The notes under the pieces were generated by a model. The model worked only from the letters and a program-made list of their open reading frames with translations, was not told where the DNA came from and made no database searches. Source: an uncultured Bacteroidales bacterium (GTDB lineage: Bacteria > Bacteroidota > Bacteroidia > Bacteroidales > UBA932). From it: a DNA stretch of 64,000 bases. Each line of letters opens with the position of its first letter. Position 1 is the stretch's first letter. The position numbers were made by a program, and so were the translations under genes. Positions 20,739-30,149 of this stretch are shown here, in pieces. Location of the stretch: the NCBI GenBank assembly GCA_944322565.1, contig CALUPG010000008.1, positions 58,374 through 122,373 of the forward strand, given 5' to 3'.

Positions 20739-21842
20739 ATGGAAGATAAAATAAAAGTCTCGGGCACGGCGGTTGTCATACTCAACTGGAACGGGAAGCA
20801 CTACCTTGAGATGTTCCTGCCAAAGCTCCTCAAATCCGTAGAACGGATGAATGCTGCAGGCGGAGAGCGCTACGGACATTCGGAGGTCATTGTCGCCGAC
20901 AATGCCTCGTCAGACGGCTCCATGGAAATGATGGCGGAAAAATTCCCGTACACAAAGACAATCGTCTTTGACAGGAACTATGGCTTTACCGGAGGATATA
21001 ACCGCGCATACGAAAGGATTGACTGCAAATATTTCCTTCTCATAAATTCTGACATCGATGTCCCGGAGCAATGGCTTGGACCGCTTGCCGAATGCATGGA
21101 GGCAGACCCTGCCTGCGGAATATGTGCCCCGAAGCTTCACTCATGGCAGGACAAGGAAATGTTTGAATATGCAGGGGCGGCAGGAGGCTACATCGACAGA
21201 TTCGGCTATCCGTTCTGCAGAGGCAGGATAATGAAGAAGCTGGAAAAGGATACCGGCCAATACGACACAGAGACAAATGTATTCTGGGCGACGGGAGCAT
21301 GCCTTATGGTGCGGTCATCAGTATGGCAGGAACTCGGCGGACTTGACGAAAGATTTTTCGCACACATGGAAGAAATAGACATGTGCTGGCGGGCTCAGCT
21401 TGCGGGATGGAAAGTCAGAATAGTCCCCTCCTCCACCGTTTACCACATCGGCGGAGGCACCCTTCCGCAGAATTCGCCATGGAAACTGTATCTCAATTTC
21501 CGCAACAATCTGCTGATGCTGGACAATAACCTCGCCATGACATACGCACTTGGCATGTCCCCTGAAAAGGCCGTCAGAGAAGCCCAAAGGACAATTTTCG
21601 TAAGGATGCTTCTGGACGGAGGCGCCGCAGCAGTATATTTCCTTACTCTCAGATTCAAATATTTCAAGGCTGTCGTGAAGGCACACAAAGATTTCCGAAG
21701 ACTCAGGAAACACCGGGGGGCAGAGGCTGTATCGGACTACATCAGACAGATTCAGGCAGAAGGCAAAGCACCCGCAGTCACCGGTCTGTACAACGGATGG
21801 ATGATACCACGGGCAGTCCTTGGCATCCGCATAAAACTTTAA
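20739..21842 (+). CDS. Family 2 glycosyltransferase
   Basis: 367 residues from the ATG at 20739; a longer frame needs a TTG start. GT-A fold features are VVILNWNGKHYL, VADNASSDGS, DRNYGFTGGYN, the DxD-like INSDIDVP, and the acceptor-site ATGACLMVRSSVW...FFAHMEEIDMCWR. It resembles rhamnosyltransferase-like enzymes that add sugars to cell-surface glycans. C-terminal amphipathic helices suggest membrane association. The sugar donor cannot be told. The ABC-F gene follows 3 bp downstream. Confidence 0.9.
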   Translation: MEDKIKVSGTAVVILNWNGKHYLEMFLPKLLKSVERMNAAGGERYGHSEVIVADNASSDGSMEMMAEKFPYTKTIVFDRNYGFTGGYNRAYERIDCKYFLLINSDIDVPEQWLGPLAECMEADPACGICAPKLHSWQDKEMFEYAGAAGGYIDRFGYPFCRGRIMKKLEKDTGQYDTETNVFWATGACLMVRSSVWQELGGLDERFFAHMEEIDMCWRAQLAGWKVRIVPSSTVYHIGGGTLPQNSPWKLYLNFRNNLLMLDNNLAMTYALGMSPEKAVREAQRTIFVRMLLDGGAAAVYFLTLRFKYFKAVVKAHKDFRRLRKHRGAEAVSDYIRQIQAEGKAPAVTGLYNGWMIPRAVLGIRIKL

Positions 21843-21845
21843 AAA

Positions 21846-23711
21846 ATGGCAAGTTACCTCCAGATAGAAAACATCTCCAAGTCCTACGGGCCGAAAGTCC
21901 TGTTTGAGAACATCGGATTCAATATCAACGAAGGGGACAAAATGGCGCTCATCGCCCCTAACGGCACGGGAAAAACTTCTCTGCTGCGGATACTTGCAGG
22001 CAAAGACAAGTCAGACTCAGGCGGAAAGATTATCTTTCTCAAGGACATAAGGATAGCCTTCCTTGAGCAGGAATACGGCTTTGACCCGGAGAAAGGCATA
22101 TTTGACCAGATAATGGCCCACAGCACAGCCTTTACAGAGCATCTTGACACTGAACATCTCTGGGAATACGAAAGACGGGTAAAACAATACCTGACCGGTT
22201 TCCGTCTGGCAGATTACGGACAGAAAATGAAGGAGCTCTCAGGAGGGGAAATAAAAAGAGTGGCCCTTGCTGAAATGCTTGCAAGCGAGGCCGACTTCTT
22301 CATAATGGACGAGCCGACCAACCATCTGGACATAGATGCCATAGAATTTCTGGAAAATTTCCTGTCGCGCTCCCGCTGTACCCTGCTTATGGTAACCCAT
22401 GACAGATATTTCCTTGACAAGGTGTGCAACACGATAATGGAGCTTGACCACGGCTCTCTCTATGTTTACAGGGGCAATTATCAGAACTATCTGGAGAAAA
22501 GGTCCGAACGCATTGCCAACAGAAATGCCGAGACGGACAAGGTCCGCAACATATTCAGGCGTGAACTCGAGTGGATGCGAAGCACTCCACAGGCCCGTAC
22601 CGGGAAAGCAAGATACAGGATAAATGCATTCCATGAACTCAAGGCCAGGGCAGACATGACCTTCAGCGAGCAGCATATATCGCTGTCCCATCTGCACGCG
22701 ACCACGAAACTGGGGACAAAAATCATCAACTGCAAGGATGTGTCGTTCTATTATGGAGACTCATGCTATCTGGATCATTTCTCATATAATTTCCAGAGAT
22801 ATGAAAAGGTCGGGATTGTCGGAAGAAACGGTGCAGGTAAAAGCACATTCATCAACCTGCTGACAGGGAACTATTCTCCTGAAATGGTGTCAACTGATCA
22901 GCAGGCAGCCCGCAAGGACGGACAGGGACTGCTGACAGGAGTCATAGAACGCGGCGAATCCCTCAGAATAGGATACTACCGGCAGAGCGGCATCACTTTC
23001 AATCCTCAGGACACCGTCCTTGACACAGTCAACGACACCAGGCTTCTGAGCCGTTTCCTCTTCCCGCACGAGATGCTCAACAACCGGATAGAAAAGCTGA
23101 GCGGCGGTGAAAAACGCAGACTGTATCTGCTCACGATACTGATGCAGCAGCCCAACCTTCTTATTCTTGACGAACCCACCAACGACCTGGACATCGTAAC
23201 GCTGAACATTCTGGAAGAATATCTCATGGAATTTCAGGGGACACTCATAATCATCTCCCATGACAGGCACTTCCTTGACAGACTTGCAGACCATCTGTTC
23301 GTTTTCTGCGGTAACGGCATTGTCAGGGACTTCACCGGCAGCTACAGCGAATACAGGGAATTCATCCGGGACTATGAGTCAGAGCAGAAATCAAGGGCAA
23401 GGGCTGAAGAAAAGGCAGCCCGGACATCCGGCGGCACTGGACTGAGAAAGGACAGGAATGCCGGGGAAAGGAACTCGGCAGGAACAGGCGGGAACTCCGG
23501 GAAGAGGAAGCTGAGCTACAAGGAACAGCGCGAGCTTGAACAGCTGGAAAAAGACCTCCAGGGGCTCAATGACGAGAAGTCATCGCTTGAAGAACAGCTT
23601 GCCGGAGGGTCTCTTGAATTTGAGGAACTCTGCAAGGCTTCGGAAAGAATCAGCGAAGTGCTTGCTCTGATTGAAGAAAAAGAAAACCGCTGGCTCGAAC
23701 TTTCATGCTGA
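21846..23711 (+). CDS. ABC-F family ATPase (Uup-like)
   Basis: 621 residues with two ABC domains and no membrane segments. Domain 1: Walker A APNGTGKTS, signature LSGGEIKRVALAEML, Walker B FIMDEPTNHLD. Domain 2: GRNGAGKST, signature LSGGEKRRLYLLTIL, ILDEPTNDLD. ABC-F proteins act on the ribosome or in DNA repair; this one ends in a basic, charged helical tail (about 540-621, RKLSYKEQRELEQLEKDL), the Uup-type C-terminal coiled coil. A hydrophilic insert of about 20 residues follows the second Walker A helix, and another Gly/Ser/Arg-rich one precedes the coiled coil. It is the last gene of the plus-strand run. Confidence 0.9.
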   Translation: MASYLQIENISKSYGPKVLFENIGFNINEGDKMALIAPNGTGKTSLLRILAGKDKSDSGGKIIFLKDIRIAFLEQEYGFDPEKGIFDQIMAHSTAFTEHLDTEHLWEYERRVKQYLTGFRLADYGQKMKELSGGEIKRVALAEMLASEADFFIMDEPTNHLDIDAIEFLENFLSRSRCTLLMVTHDRYFLDKVCNTIMELDHGSLYVYRGNYQNYLEKRSERIANRNAETDKVRNIFRRELEWMRSTPQARTGKARYRINAFHELKARADMTFSEQHISLSHLHATTKLGTKIINCKDVSFYYGDSCYLDHFSYNFQRYEKVGIVGRNGAGKSTFINLLTGNYSPEMVSTDQQAARKDGQGLLTGVIERGESLRIGYYRQSGITFNPQDTVLDTVNDTRLLSRFLFPHEMLNNRIEKLSGGEKRRLYLLTILMQQPNLLILDEPTNDLDIVTLNILEEYLMEFQGTLIIISHDRHFLDRLADHLFVFCGNGIVRDFTGSYSEYREFIRDYESEQKSRARAEEKAARTSGGTGLRKDRNAGERNSAGTGGNSGKRKLSYKEQRELEQLEKDLQGLNDEKSSLEEQLAGGSLEFEELCKASERISEVLALIEEKENRWLELSC

Positions 23712-23757
23712 ACCGGCGGCTGCAACAGTATGTATCCGGATTACCGGCAGGCTGAAA

Positions 23758-24504
23758 TTACCAGCGTATCTGGACAAATGCCCTGAAGCCGGATGTATTG
23801 ATACGGCCCCCGTCAAAAGAAACATTTCCTTTGCCGCCAAGTCGCTTATAGTCACATGTCCCTATACGGGCTTCCATTCCGACACCTATTTTCCCGAAAG
23901 TCAGGGAAGCACCTCCGACGAAAACCGAAGCGTAGTTTCCGGAAAATGTCTTGTCTGCAAGTATTGCGGAAAAAGTTGGCGCATATCGTGCGTATGCTGC
24001 GATTGTAAGCTGCTTTCCTGGAGTAATTGTCACTGACGGTCCGACCTGAAGGCTGTATTCCATCCTGTGGAGAGACATTTCAGAATCTATGTAGACTCTT
24101 TTCCCGTCTTCAAGATAAGACATGCCCAGCGTCTCTGACGGGAACTCTACCGAATAATTGGAATATGTCACATCAAAGAAGATGGCGTCAAGACCTATGG
24201 TAACAAGACGGGCAATCGGCTTCTTGTGGAATGCGTAGGTATGTCCCCGGGTAAGGGAAAATCCGTAATTGTTTCTGATGCCCTTGACATCATCCCGAAG
24301 CACGTCTCCTGCTTCATCCCAGACACCTTCAAGGTTTTCAAAATTGAAATTCTCGTCCGACAGCCTTATCTTGTCTGAAAGATAGGAGAAATTCAAAAAG
24401 CTCTTCCGGACATACTTCGGATCATCGTCATTTGCTGATGCAGTCTGGCTGAAGCCGGCAGCAATGAAAAGGAGCAGAGATACTGCGAAAATCTTTTTTG
24501 TCAT
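23758..24504 (-). CDS. Small outer-membrane beta-barrel protein
   Basis: 248 residues with a clear signal peptide (MTKKIFAVSLLLFIAAGFSQTASA) and a body of alternating strands ending in an aromatic residue (GFRAFVQIRW), the usual outer-membrane barrel terminal signal. No enzymatic motif is seen. It stands alone between the convergent ABC-F gene and the sulfatase maturase. The function is unknown. Confidence 0.78.
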   Translation of the reverse strand: MTKKIFAVSLLLFIAAGFSQTASANDDDPKYVRKSFLNFSYLSDKIRLSDENFNFENLEGVWDEAGDVLRDDVKGIRNNYGFSLTRGHTYAFHKKPIARLVTIGLDAIFFDVTYSNYSVEFPSETLGMSYLEDGKRVYIDSEMSLHRMEYSLQVGPSVTITPGKQLTIAAYARYAPTFSAILADKTFSGNYASVFVGGASLTFGKIGVGMEARIGTCDYKRLGGKGNVSFDGGRINTSGFRAFVQIRW

Positions 24505-24535
24505 ATGCTCTATTATTCAGGTTATATATCAGATG

Positions 24536-24543
24536 CAAATATA
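24536..24543 (-). promoter_or_regulatory. -7 box for outer-membrane protein gene
   Basis: The minus strand reads TATATTTG, matching TAnnTTTG, 31 bp before the start codon. No matching -33 element was found. Confidence 0.4.
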
Positions 24544-24636
24544 GTGGAAATCTCTCTATAAAAACATTCAGCCACAAAGAAAATACAAACGCTTCATACA
24601 GACATCACCCGAACAGGTGATTTTTCAAAAAGGTTA

Positions 24637-25929
24637 TCAGAGAAGTCCGGATTTCTTCATCCTGGCCCAAAGCATCACTCCCGCAGGCGCCTGGTTCCGC
24701 ATAAGCAATTCCTTCATTTTCTCCATATACGGAGCCACATGAGAATAAAACATGCGATATCCTTCGCACAATGCATTCAGTCCGGTCTCTCCTGATTCGG
24801 TCCTGTTGAACCGGTGCTTCGGACATTCTCCGCTGCAGGCAAAGCGCCAGTCACATCTGATGCATTTCACCGGAAGGGCATTGCGCTTCCCTATGCCGAA
24901 CTTTGTCTGTGCAGCCGAAGTCATCATCTCCCGCAGGTCATCCCCAAGTACATTTCCGAGTCTGTACTCCGGATAGACGAAATGGTCGCATGAATAGACA
25001 TCCCCGTTGTGCTCTATGATTGAATTTCCCCCGCAGGTTTCCGCATATGCGCATGTCCCGGGCATCTCTCCGCACCAGCGTGCAAGGGCGGCATCAAAGA
25101 TATTCACGAAATACCGGCCGACATCATTCAGCACCCAACTGTCAAAGATATCCGTGAGAAAGCGTCCGAAAGCCAATGCGTCCACTGACCAGCGGGCAAT
25201 GACAGACCCTTGCGCAGAGGGAGAAACAATATATGGTCTGGCCCCTTTGACGGGCTTTCCATTTTTACCTTCAGGATACTTGACATGTTCGACCACAGGC
25301 ATGAACTGCATGTAATGGCTGCCGATGCTCTTCAGAAAATTGTAGACTTCCAGCCCCCTGCCTTCGCCGGACTTGCTGACAGCGGTCATCGTATTATAGC
25401 TGACGCCTGTCCGGTACAGAATGTTCAGCCCATGCATGACTTTTTCAAAAGTGGGGGCTCCGCCTTTGTCTTTCCTGTATTTATCATGGATATCCTGCGG
25501 CCCGTCGATTGAAATGCCTATGAGAAAGTCATTGTCCCTGAAAAAAGAAGCCCATTCCTGAGTGATGAGAGTCCCGTTCGTCTGAAGGGTGTTGCGGACA
25601 GTCTTGTCTCCGGCGTATTTCTGTTCAAGGGCAACGGCCTTGCGGTAGAAATCAAGCCCCATGACAAGGGGTTCCCCTCCGTGCCAGTTGAATGTAACTT
25701 CCGGCACATCATTCGCTTCAATATACTTCCGGATACAGACCTCAAGCATGTCAAGGCTCATGCGCGGCTCATGTCCGCCGTAGATTTCCGCCTTGTCAAG
25801 ATAATAGCAGTAATGGCAGTCAAGATTGCACAGGGAACCGGCAGGCTTGAGCATGATATTGAAAGCCAGAGGGCCTGAAATCCTCACGGCATCAGACAAT
25901 GTAATAGTATCTGAAAATTTCCCTGCCAT
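24637..25929 (-). CDS. Anaerobic sulfatase maturase (radical SAM/SPASM)
   Basis: 430 residues from the ATG at 25927-25929; an in-frame GTG lies one codon upstream. The radical SAM cluster motif is CNLDCHYCYY (CX3CX2C) near residue 30, and a Cys-rich C-terminal SPASM region (CGGNS, CDHFVYPEY, CIRCDWRFACSGECPKHR) supplies auxiliary clusters. The sequence fits the anSME family that converts an active-site Cys or Ser of sulfatases to formylglycine. No sulfatase gene is in the window, so its client lies elsewhere. The start codon is only 7 nt after the CCA end of tmRNA on the same strand. Confidence 0.9.
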   Translation of the reverse strand: MAGKFSDTITLSDAVRISGPLAFNIMLKPAGSLCNLDCHYCYYLDKAEIYGGHEPRMSLDMLEVCIRKYIEANDVPEVTFNWHGGEPLVMGLDFYRKAVALEQKYAGDKTVRNTLQTNGTLITQEWASFFRDNDFLIGISIDGPQDIHDKYRKDKGGAPTFEKVMHGLNILYRTGVSYNTMTAVSKSGEGRGLEVYNFLKSIGSHYMQFMPVVEHVKYPEGKNGKPVKGARPYIVSPSAQGSVIARWSVDALAFGRFLTDIFDSWVLNDVGRYFVNIFDAALARWCGEMPGTCAYAETCGGNSIIEHNGDVYSCDHFVYPEYRLGNVLGDDLREMMTSAAQTKFGIGKRNALPVKCIRCDWRFACSGECPKHRFNRTESGETGLNALCEGYRMFYSHVAPYMEKMKELLMRNQAPAGVMLWARMKKSGLL

Positions 25930-25936
25930 CACACAT

Positions 25937-26335
25937 TGGTGGAGATGGGCGGACTCGAACCGCCGTCCAAACGCCGCACCAGGCAGCTTTCTACACGCTT
26001 ATCCTCTCTTCAGTTGTCGGAGCACGGCTGCCGGGAGGCAGGCTACCGTACACTTATCCCTTGAATCTTGGCTGGATTTAAAGGAGTCCTCCAGTGCATC
26101 CGGTCTGGATGATACCCCGTATTCCGGACATGACCGGCCTGAAGCCCGGAGGGATACTCGTCGTAGCCGCAGCCTTGGCGGCGACGATTAAGCTAAACTG
26201 CTTGGCAGATTAGGCAGCGAGTGCGTAGTTGTTGTTGCCAACTAATTGTTCGGAGACTGAGATTAACGGGCAAGTCCCCTACGCCCGGCGTGCTTACCGT
26301 CCGATGTCATGCGCTGTCAAAACCAGAACATCCCC
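25937..26335 (-). ncRNA. ssrA: tmRNA (SsrA)
   Basis: The 3' part reads, on the minus strand, the tRNA-like half with GGTTCGAGTCC and an encoded CCA at 25937-25939; the 5' end GGGGATG (26329-26335) pairs with CATCTCC to make the acceptor stem with one G-U pair. The tag frame lies at 26210-26239: GGC AAC AAC AAC TAC GCA CTC GCT GCC TAA, giving the tag (A)GNNNYALAA, which ends in the ClpXP-recognised ALAA. The 399-nt length is normal. tmRNA rescues stalled ribosomes with SmpB (not in window). Confidence 0.96.
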
Positions 26336-26466
26336 ATTGACGATTTGTCTTGTATTTATATTATACAGACATTTCCTTAAAATGTTTCAGAAGCTGCTGA
26401 ATTTTTTCATGACAGTCTCTGCGGTAATATTTTCATAATGCCAGAGATGTCCCTCCTTTCTCATAT

Positions 26467-26928
26467 CTATTTTTCGTCAGGAGCATAGAGAAACTGGTTC
26501 AGAGGCGAAGGATACTCGCAATAATCTTCAGCCGAGAAGAATCTGTCAAGCTCCTCTTTCGCATTCTCCACCGAGTCAGAGGTATGGACGACATTTTCCT
26601 GCGAACTGAGGGCATAGTCTCCCCGGATAGTTCCCGGAGCAGCATTTCTGGCATTGGTCGTTCCGGCCATTGCCCTCACTACCTTCACGGCCTCGAAGCC
26701 TTCCCAGCAGCACAGGATGACAGGGGCAGCCGTCATGCCGCTGCACAGCCAAGGGAAGAAAGGCTTGTCCTTGAGATGCGCATAATGTTTGTCAAGAATT
26801 TCCTGGTCAAGCTGCCTCATTTTCATGGCAACAAGCTTCAGTCCGCGTTTTTCGAATCTGGAGATGATTTCCCCGACCAGTCCGCGCTGCAGAGCGCCTG
26901 GCTTCAATATGACAAGTGTTCTTTCCAT
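26467..26928 (-). CDS. ndk: Nucleoside diphosphate kinase
   Basis: 153 residues. The enzyme transfers the terminal phosphate between nucleoside triphosphates through a phospho-histidine. It begins MERTLVILKPGALQRGLVGEII; the active-site His is in NVVHTSDSVENA, where family members usually have HGSDS or HASDS, so the Thr after His is a mild variation. NARNAAPGTIRGDYA is the normal nucleotide-site block. It lies downstream of the phosphohexomutase on the same strand with a hairpin between them. Confidence 0.95.
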   Translation of the reverse strand: MERTLVILKPGALQRGLVGEIISRFEKRGLKLVAMKMRQLDQEILDKHYAHLKDKPFFPWLCSGMTAAPVILCCWEGFEAVKVVRAMAGTTNARNAAPGTIRGDYALSSQENVVHTSDSVENAKEELDRFFSAEDYCEYPSPLNQFLYAPDEK

Positions 26929-26955
26929 AACCGGTGTTTTATCAGGTTTACATAA

Positions 26956-27001
26956 GGCAAATCCCTTTCCTGAAGAATCTTCTTTGGAAAGGGAGTCTGC
27001 C
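26956..27001 (-). terminator. Hairpin between phosphohexomutase and ndk
   Basis: The arms 26956-26970 and 26986-27001 pair over about 13 positions around CCCTTTCC/GGAAAGGG, with a loop of about 15 nt. No strong U-tract follows on either strand, so it is a hairpin or attenuator rather than a proven terminator. Confidence 0.4.
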
Positions 27002-27012
27002 TGATTTTCAAA

Positions 27013-28677
27013 TTATTTTACAAACTGCTCCCGGAGCTGTTCTATCTTGGCATCAGCCGATGCGCCTCTCGCGCCGAAATAGAATTTAATCTTAGGTTCA
27101 GTGCCTGACGGGCGGACAGAAACCACATCACCCTCTGCCGTGAAGAACTGGAGCACATTGGACTTAGGCAGTCCTGTCTCCTCAGGCTTGTTGTAGTCCA
27201 CGACCCTTGTCACAGGAACACCGGCAAGCTCGGCAGGAGGATTGGACCTGAGCCCTGACATGATGGCTGCAATCTCCTCAACTCCCGACTTGCCCTTGCG
27301 GACGAGTGACACGAGACCTTCCTTATAGTATCCGAACTCGGCATAGATATCCTGGAGAAGCTGATAGAGAGTCTTGCCCTGGTCTGCGGCCCATGCGGCA
27401 CATTCAGCCACCATGGCACATGAGATAGGGGCATCCTTGTCGCGGACGAACTGTCCGATGTTGAAGCCGTAGCTTTCCTCTCCCCCGCAGATGAACTCGC
27501 CCTTGCCTTCATTGCGGCGCACTATGTCCGCTATGTATTTGAATCCTGTGAGGACATTGTATACCTTCACACCGTATTTTTCTGCGATGGCCCGGATAAG
27601 TTCCGTGGTGACGATTGTCTTCACCACATACTTGGTATCGTCCAGCTTGCCGAGTTCCGACCAGCGGCGGAGGATGTAATAGGTAAGCATTGACGCGGTC
27701 TGGTTTCCGTTGAAGAGCACCATCTTTCCCTCATTGTCGCGGACTGCGATACCGAGACGGTCCGCATCCGGGTCAGTTGCAAGAACAAGGTCGGCGCCTT
27801 CCCTGTCCGCCACTGCCACTGCCATCTCAAGGGCAGAATGCTCCTCAGGGTTAGGGGACATCACTGTAGGGAAATTCCCGTCGCTGACATCCTGCTCCGG
27901 GACATGGAAAATATTCTCGAATCCGAGTCTCTTCAGGATGGCAGGGACTATGTGCACGCCTGAGCCGTGAAGCGGGGTGTAGACTATCTTCAGATCCTTG
28001 TGTCTTGCCCTGGACTCAGGTGAGAGCATGAGAGTAAGAACATCACTCATGTATGCGTCGTTCATCTCGTCTCCCATGGTCTCGATGCCGCCCTCCCTGC
28101 CGTCGGCAGTGTATTTCACCATGGACGGGTCTGTAATGGCATTTACCTCGGCGACAATCTCCTTGTCGACAGGAGAAATAATCTGTGCGCCATCGCTCCA
28201 ATATACTTTATAGCCGTTGTATTCCTTAGGGTTGTGTGAAGCCGTCACCATGACTCCTGCAGTAGCGTGTTTCTTGCGCACGGCATAGCTGAGCAGTGGC
28301 ACCGGATGCAGGCAGTCATAGATGTACACATGGATGCCGTTGGCGGACAGGACCTCTGCGGTTATCTTTGCAAATGCGGCACTGTTGTTCCGGCTGTCAA
28401 AAGACACACACACGCTGCAGTTGCCTCCAGGTACATTCTTGAGAATGTAATTGGCGAGTCCCTGGGTAGCCATAGCCACGACATACTTGTTCATGCGGTT
28501 GGTCCCGACACCCATGATGCCTCGGAGTCCGCCTGTACCGAATTCAAGATTGCGGTAGAACGCATCCTCAAGACCCGCAGGGTCAGTTTCCATCAGTCTT
28601 CTGACCTCATCCTTGGTTTCCTGGTCATAGTTTCCTTCAAGCCAGCTCTGGGCGACTTCTCTGAAATTCCTTTCCAT
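27013..28677 (-). CDS. Alpha-D-phosphohexomutase (phosphoglucomutase/phosphomannomutase)
   Basis: 554 residues, the length of the long phosphoglucomutase-type branch. The active-site phosphoserine loop VTASHNPKEYNGYK, metal-binding DPDADRLG, sugar-binding GGEESYG and phosphate-binding RPSGTEPKIKFYF are all present. It interconverts hexose 1- and 6-phosphates for glycogen and sugar-nucleotide metabolism. The best match is the Bacteroidetes phospho-sugar mutase; glucose versus mannose specificity is not resolved. A minus-strand TATATTTG box at 28740-28747 lies 63 bp upstream of the ATG. Confidence 0.93.
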   Translation of the reverse strand: MERNFREVAQSWLEGNYDQETKDEVRRLMETDPAGLEDAFYRNLEFGTGGLRGIMGVGTNRMNKYVVAMATQGLANYILKNVPGGNCSVCVSFDSRNNSAAFAKITAEVLSANGIHVYIYDCLHPVPLLSYAVRKKHATAGVMVTASHNPKEYNGYKVYWSDGAQIISPVDKEIVAEVNAITDPSMVKYTADGREGGIETMGDEMNDAYMSDVLTLMLSPESRARHKDLKIVYTPLHGSGVHIVPAILKRLGFENIFHVPEQDVSDGNFPTVMSPNPEEHSALEMAVAVADREGADLVLATDPDADRLGIAVRDNEGKMVLFNGNQTASMLTYYILRRWSELGKLDDTKYVVKTIVTTELIRAIAEKYGVKVYNVLTGFKYIADIVRRNEGKGEFICGGEESYGFNIGQFVRDKDAPISCAMVAECAAWAADQGKTLYQLLQDIYAEFGYYKEGLVSLVRKGKSGVEEIAAIMSGLRSNPPAELAGVPVTRVVDYNKPEETGLPKSNVLQFFTAEGDVVSVRPSGTEPKIKFYFGARGASADAKIEQLREQFVK

Positions 28678-28814
28678 AATTCTATAGTGTTATCGATTAT
28701 TTCAAATCCGGTGGTTTATGATTTCATTGTCAAATCGTACAAATATAACAAATATATCTTGAAATTGTCCCTTCACGATTTAAAATATGTATCTTTACAC
28801 CATTAAAAGTAAAT

Positions 28815-30149
28815 ATGACTGCTTTCAGGGATTTCATACTTGAACATGCCGAAGACGACACGGCGGCACTGCTTCTTGCCAGGGACAAATGGCCGGGGAT
28901 AGACATGTCGCTTGCCGTCAACACCATAGAATCAAGAAGAAAGCTCAAGGCCAAATTGCCGGCATGGTACGGCTGTACAGAGCTCATATACCCCAACACC
29001 ATATCTGCCGAGCAGTGCAGTTCAGCCGAAACCGCAGCACTCAAGGCTTCTGTCGCCGCAAACCTTGTCGGACAAGGCAGAAAGCCTGGCTTCCGCGGGC
29101 GCATTGCAGACCTGACCGGAGGGCTCGGGGCCGATTCCTGCGCCTTCCGGGAAGCCGGATTCAAAGTCCTGTACAATGAGATGGACGAAGCCCTCTGCAA
29201 TGCCGCAAGACACAATTTCCGGTTACTCGGACACGCCGACATAATCATCAGCAGAAAGGAAGTGAAGCCCGGAGACATATCCGGAATCCTCGGGGACTTT
29301 ACCCCTGACATCATCTATCTCGACCCCGCAAGACGGGACGGGGCCGGCAGAAAAGTGTTTCTGATGGAAGACTGCCGTCCGGACATTCTTGCGCTTAAGG
29401 ATGAACTTCTCGGATGCGTGCAGCATGTCATGGTGAAGCTCTCCCCGATGGCAGACATTGAGATGGCCGTTTCAAGGCTTGGGGAAAGGTGCAGGGAAAT
29501 TCATGTCATCGCCGCAAAGGGAGAATGCAGGGAGGTGCTTGCCGTGCTTGACAGGGACTGGAGCGGAGAGCCTGAATTCCTCGCATGGGAATCTCCCGGC
29601 AATCCGTTCACTTTCACCGCCCGGGAAAAAAGGCAGGCGGCAATGAGGCTGGCCGGATGCCCCGGCAGCCTGTCCGGCTTTCTGTTCGAGCCAGGCAAGG
29701 CATTGCTCAAGGCCGGAGCATTCAATCTCCTGGGAGAGCGCTTCGGACTTGCCAAGCTGGCGAAGTCGACACACCTGTATCTTCTCTCCGACAATAATGG
29801 CGAAAGCACCGGCGAAGGCATCGGCAGTCCACATCATGACGGTTGTTCCACAGAAGCCGCCATAAAAAGACTTCTGGAATTCGGGAAAGTCTTCAGGATA
29901 ATCAGGACGCTGCCTCTAAGCAAGGCAGGCATAAAGGAAGCAGGAAAGACATGGCCTGGAGCAGATGTCACTGCAAGAAACATCCCGATGACAAGCGACA
30001 TGCTCATGACAAGACTCCGGAAAGAGCCAATATCCGGGAACAGCTCCGGAATCATCCATATTTTCGGGACAAGATGCGAATTCTCCGCCGGGAAAGCAGA
30101 CAATCTGCTGATTGTCACGGAAAGAATCACTCGCCTTTCAGATATTTGA
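28815..30149 (+). CDS. PG_1098-type SAM-dependent methyltransferase with THUMP-like region
   Basis: 444 residues. The centre is a Rossmann methyltransferase: ADLTGGLGADSCAF (motif I), YNEMDEALCNAARHN, and YLDPARRDGAGRK in place of motif IV. The N-terminal helical part and the C-terminal ferredoxin-like/THUMP-like part match a conserved Bacteroidetes family whose structural representative is P. gingivalis PG_1098. A nucleic-acid substrate is likely but unproven. An insert around residues 331-350 (DNNGESTGEGIGSPHHDG) looks lineage specific. The 3' end overlaps the convergent peptidase gene by 23 bp. Confidence 0.85.
   Translation: MTAFRDFILEHAEDDTAALLLARDKWPGIDMSLAVNTIESRRKLKAKLPAWYGCTELIYPNTISAEQCSSAETAALKASVAANLVGQGRKPGFRGRIADLTGGLGADSCAFREAGFKVLYNEMDEALCNAARHNFRLLGHADIIISRKEVKPGDISGILGDFTPDIIYLDPARRDGAGRKVFLMEDCRPDILALKDELLGCVQHVMVKLSPMADIEMAVSRLGERCREIHVIAAKGECREVLAVLDRDWSGEPEFLAWESPGNPFTFTAREKRQAAMRLAGCPGSLSGFLFEPGKALLKAGAFNLLGERFGLAKLAKSTHLYLLSDNNGESTGEGIGSPHHDGCSTEAAIKRLLEFGKVFRIIRTLPLSKAGIKEAGKTWPGADVTARNIPMTSDMLMTRLRKEPISGNSSGIIHIFGTRCEFSAGKADNLLIVTERITRLSDI

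Noticed and set aside
24604..24621. ATCACC/GGTGAT hairpin followed by TTTTTC on the plus strand
   Set aside because: No plus-strand gene ends there, so I did not call it a terminator.
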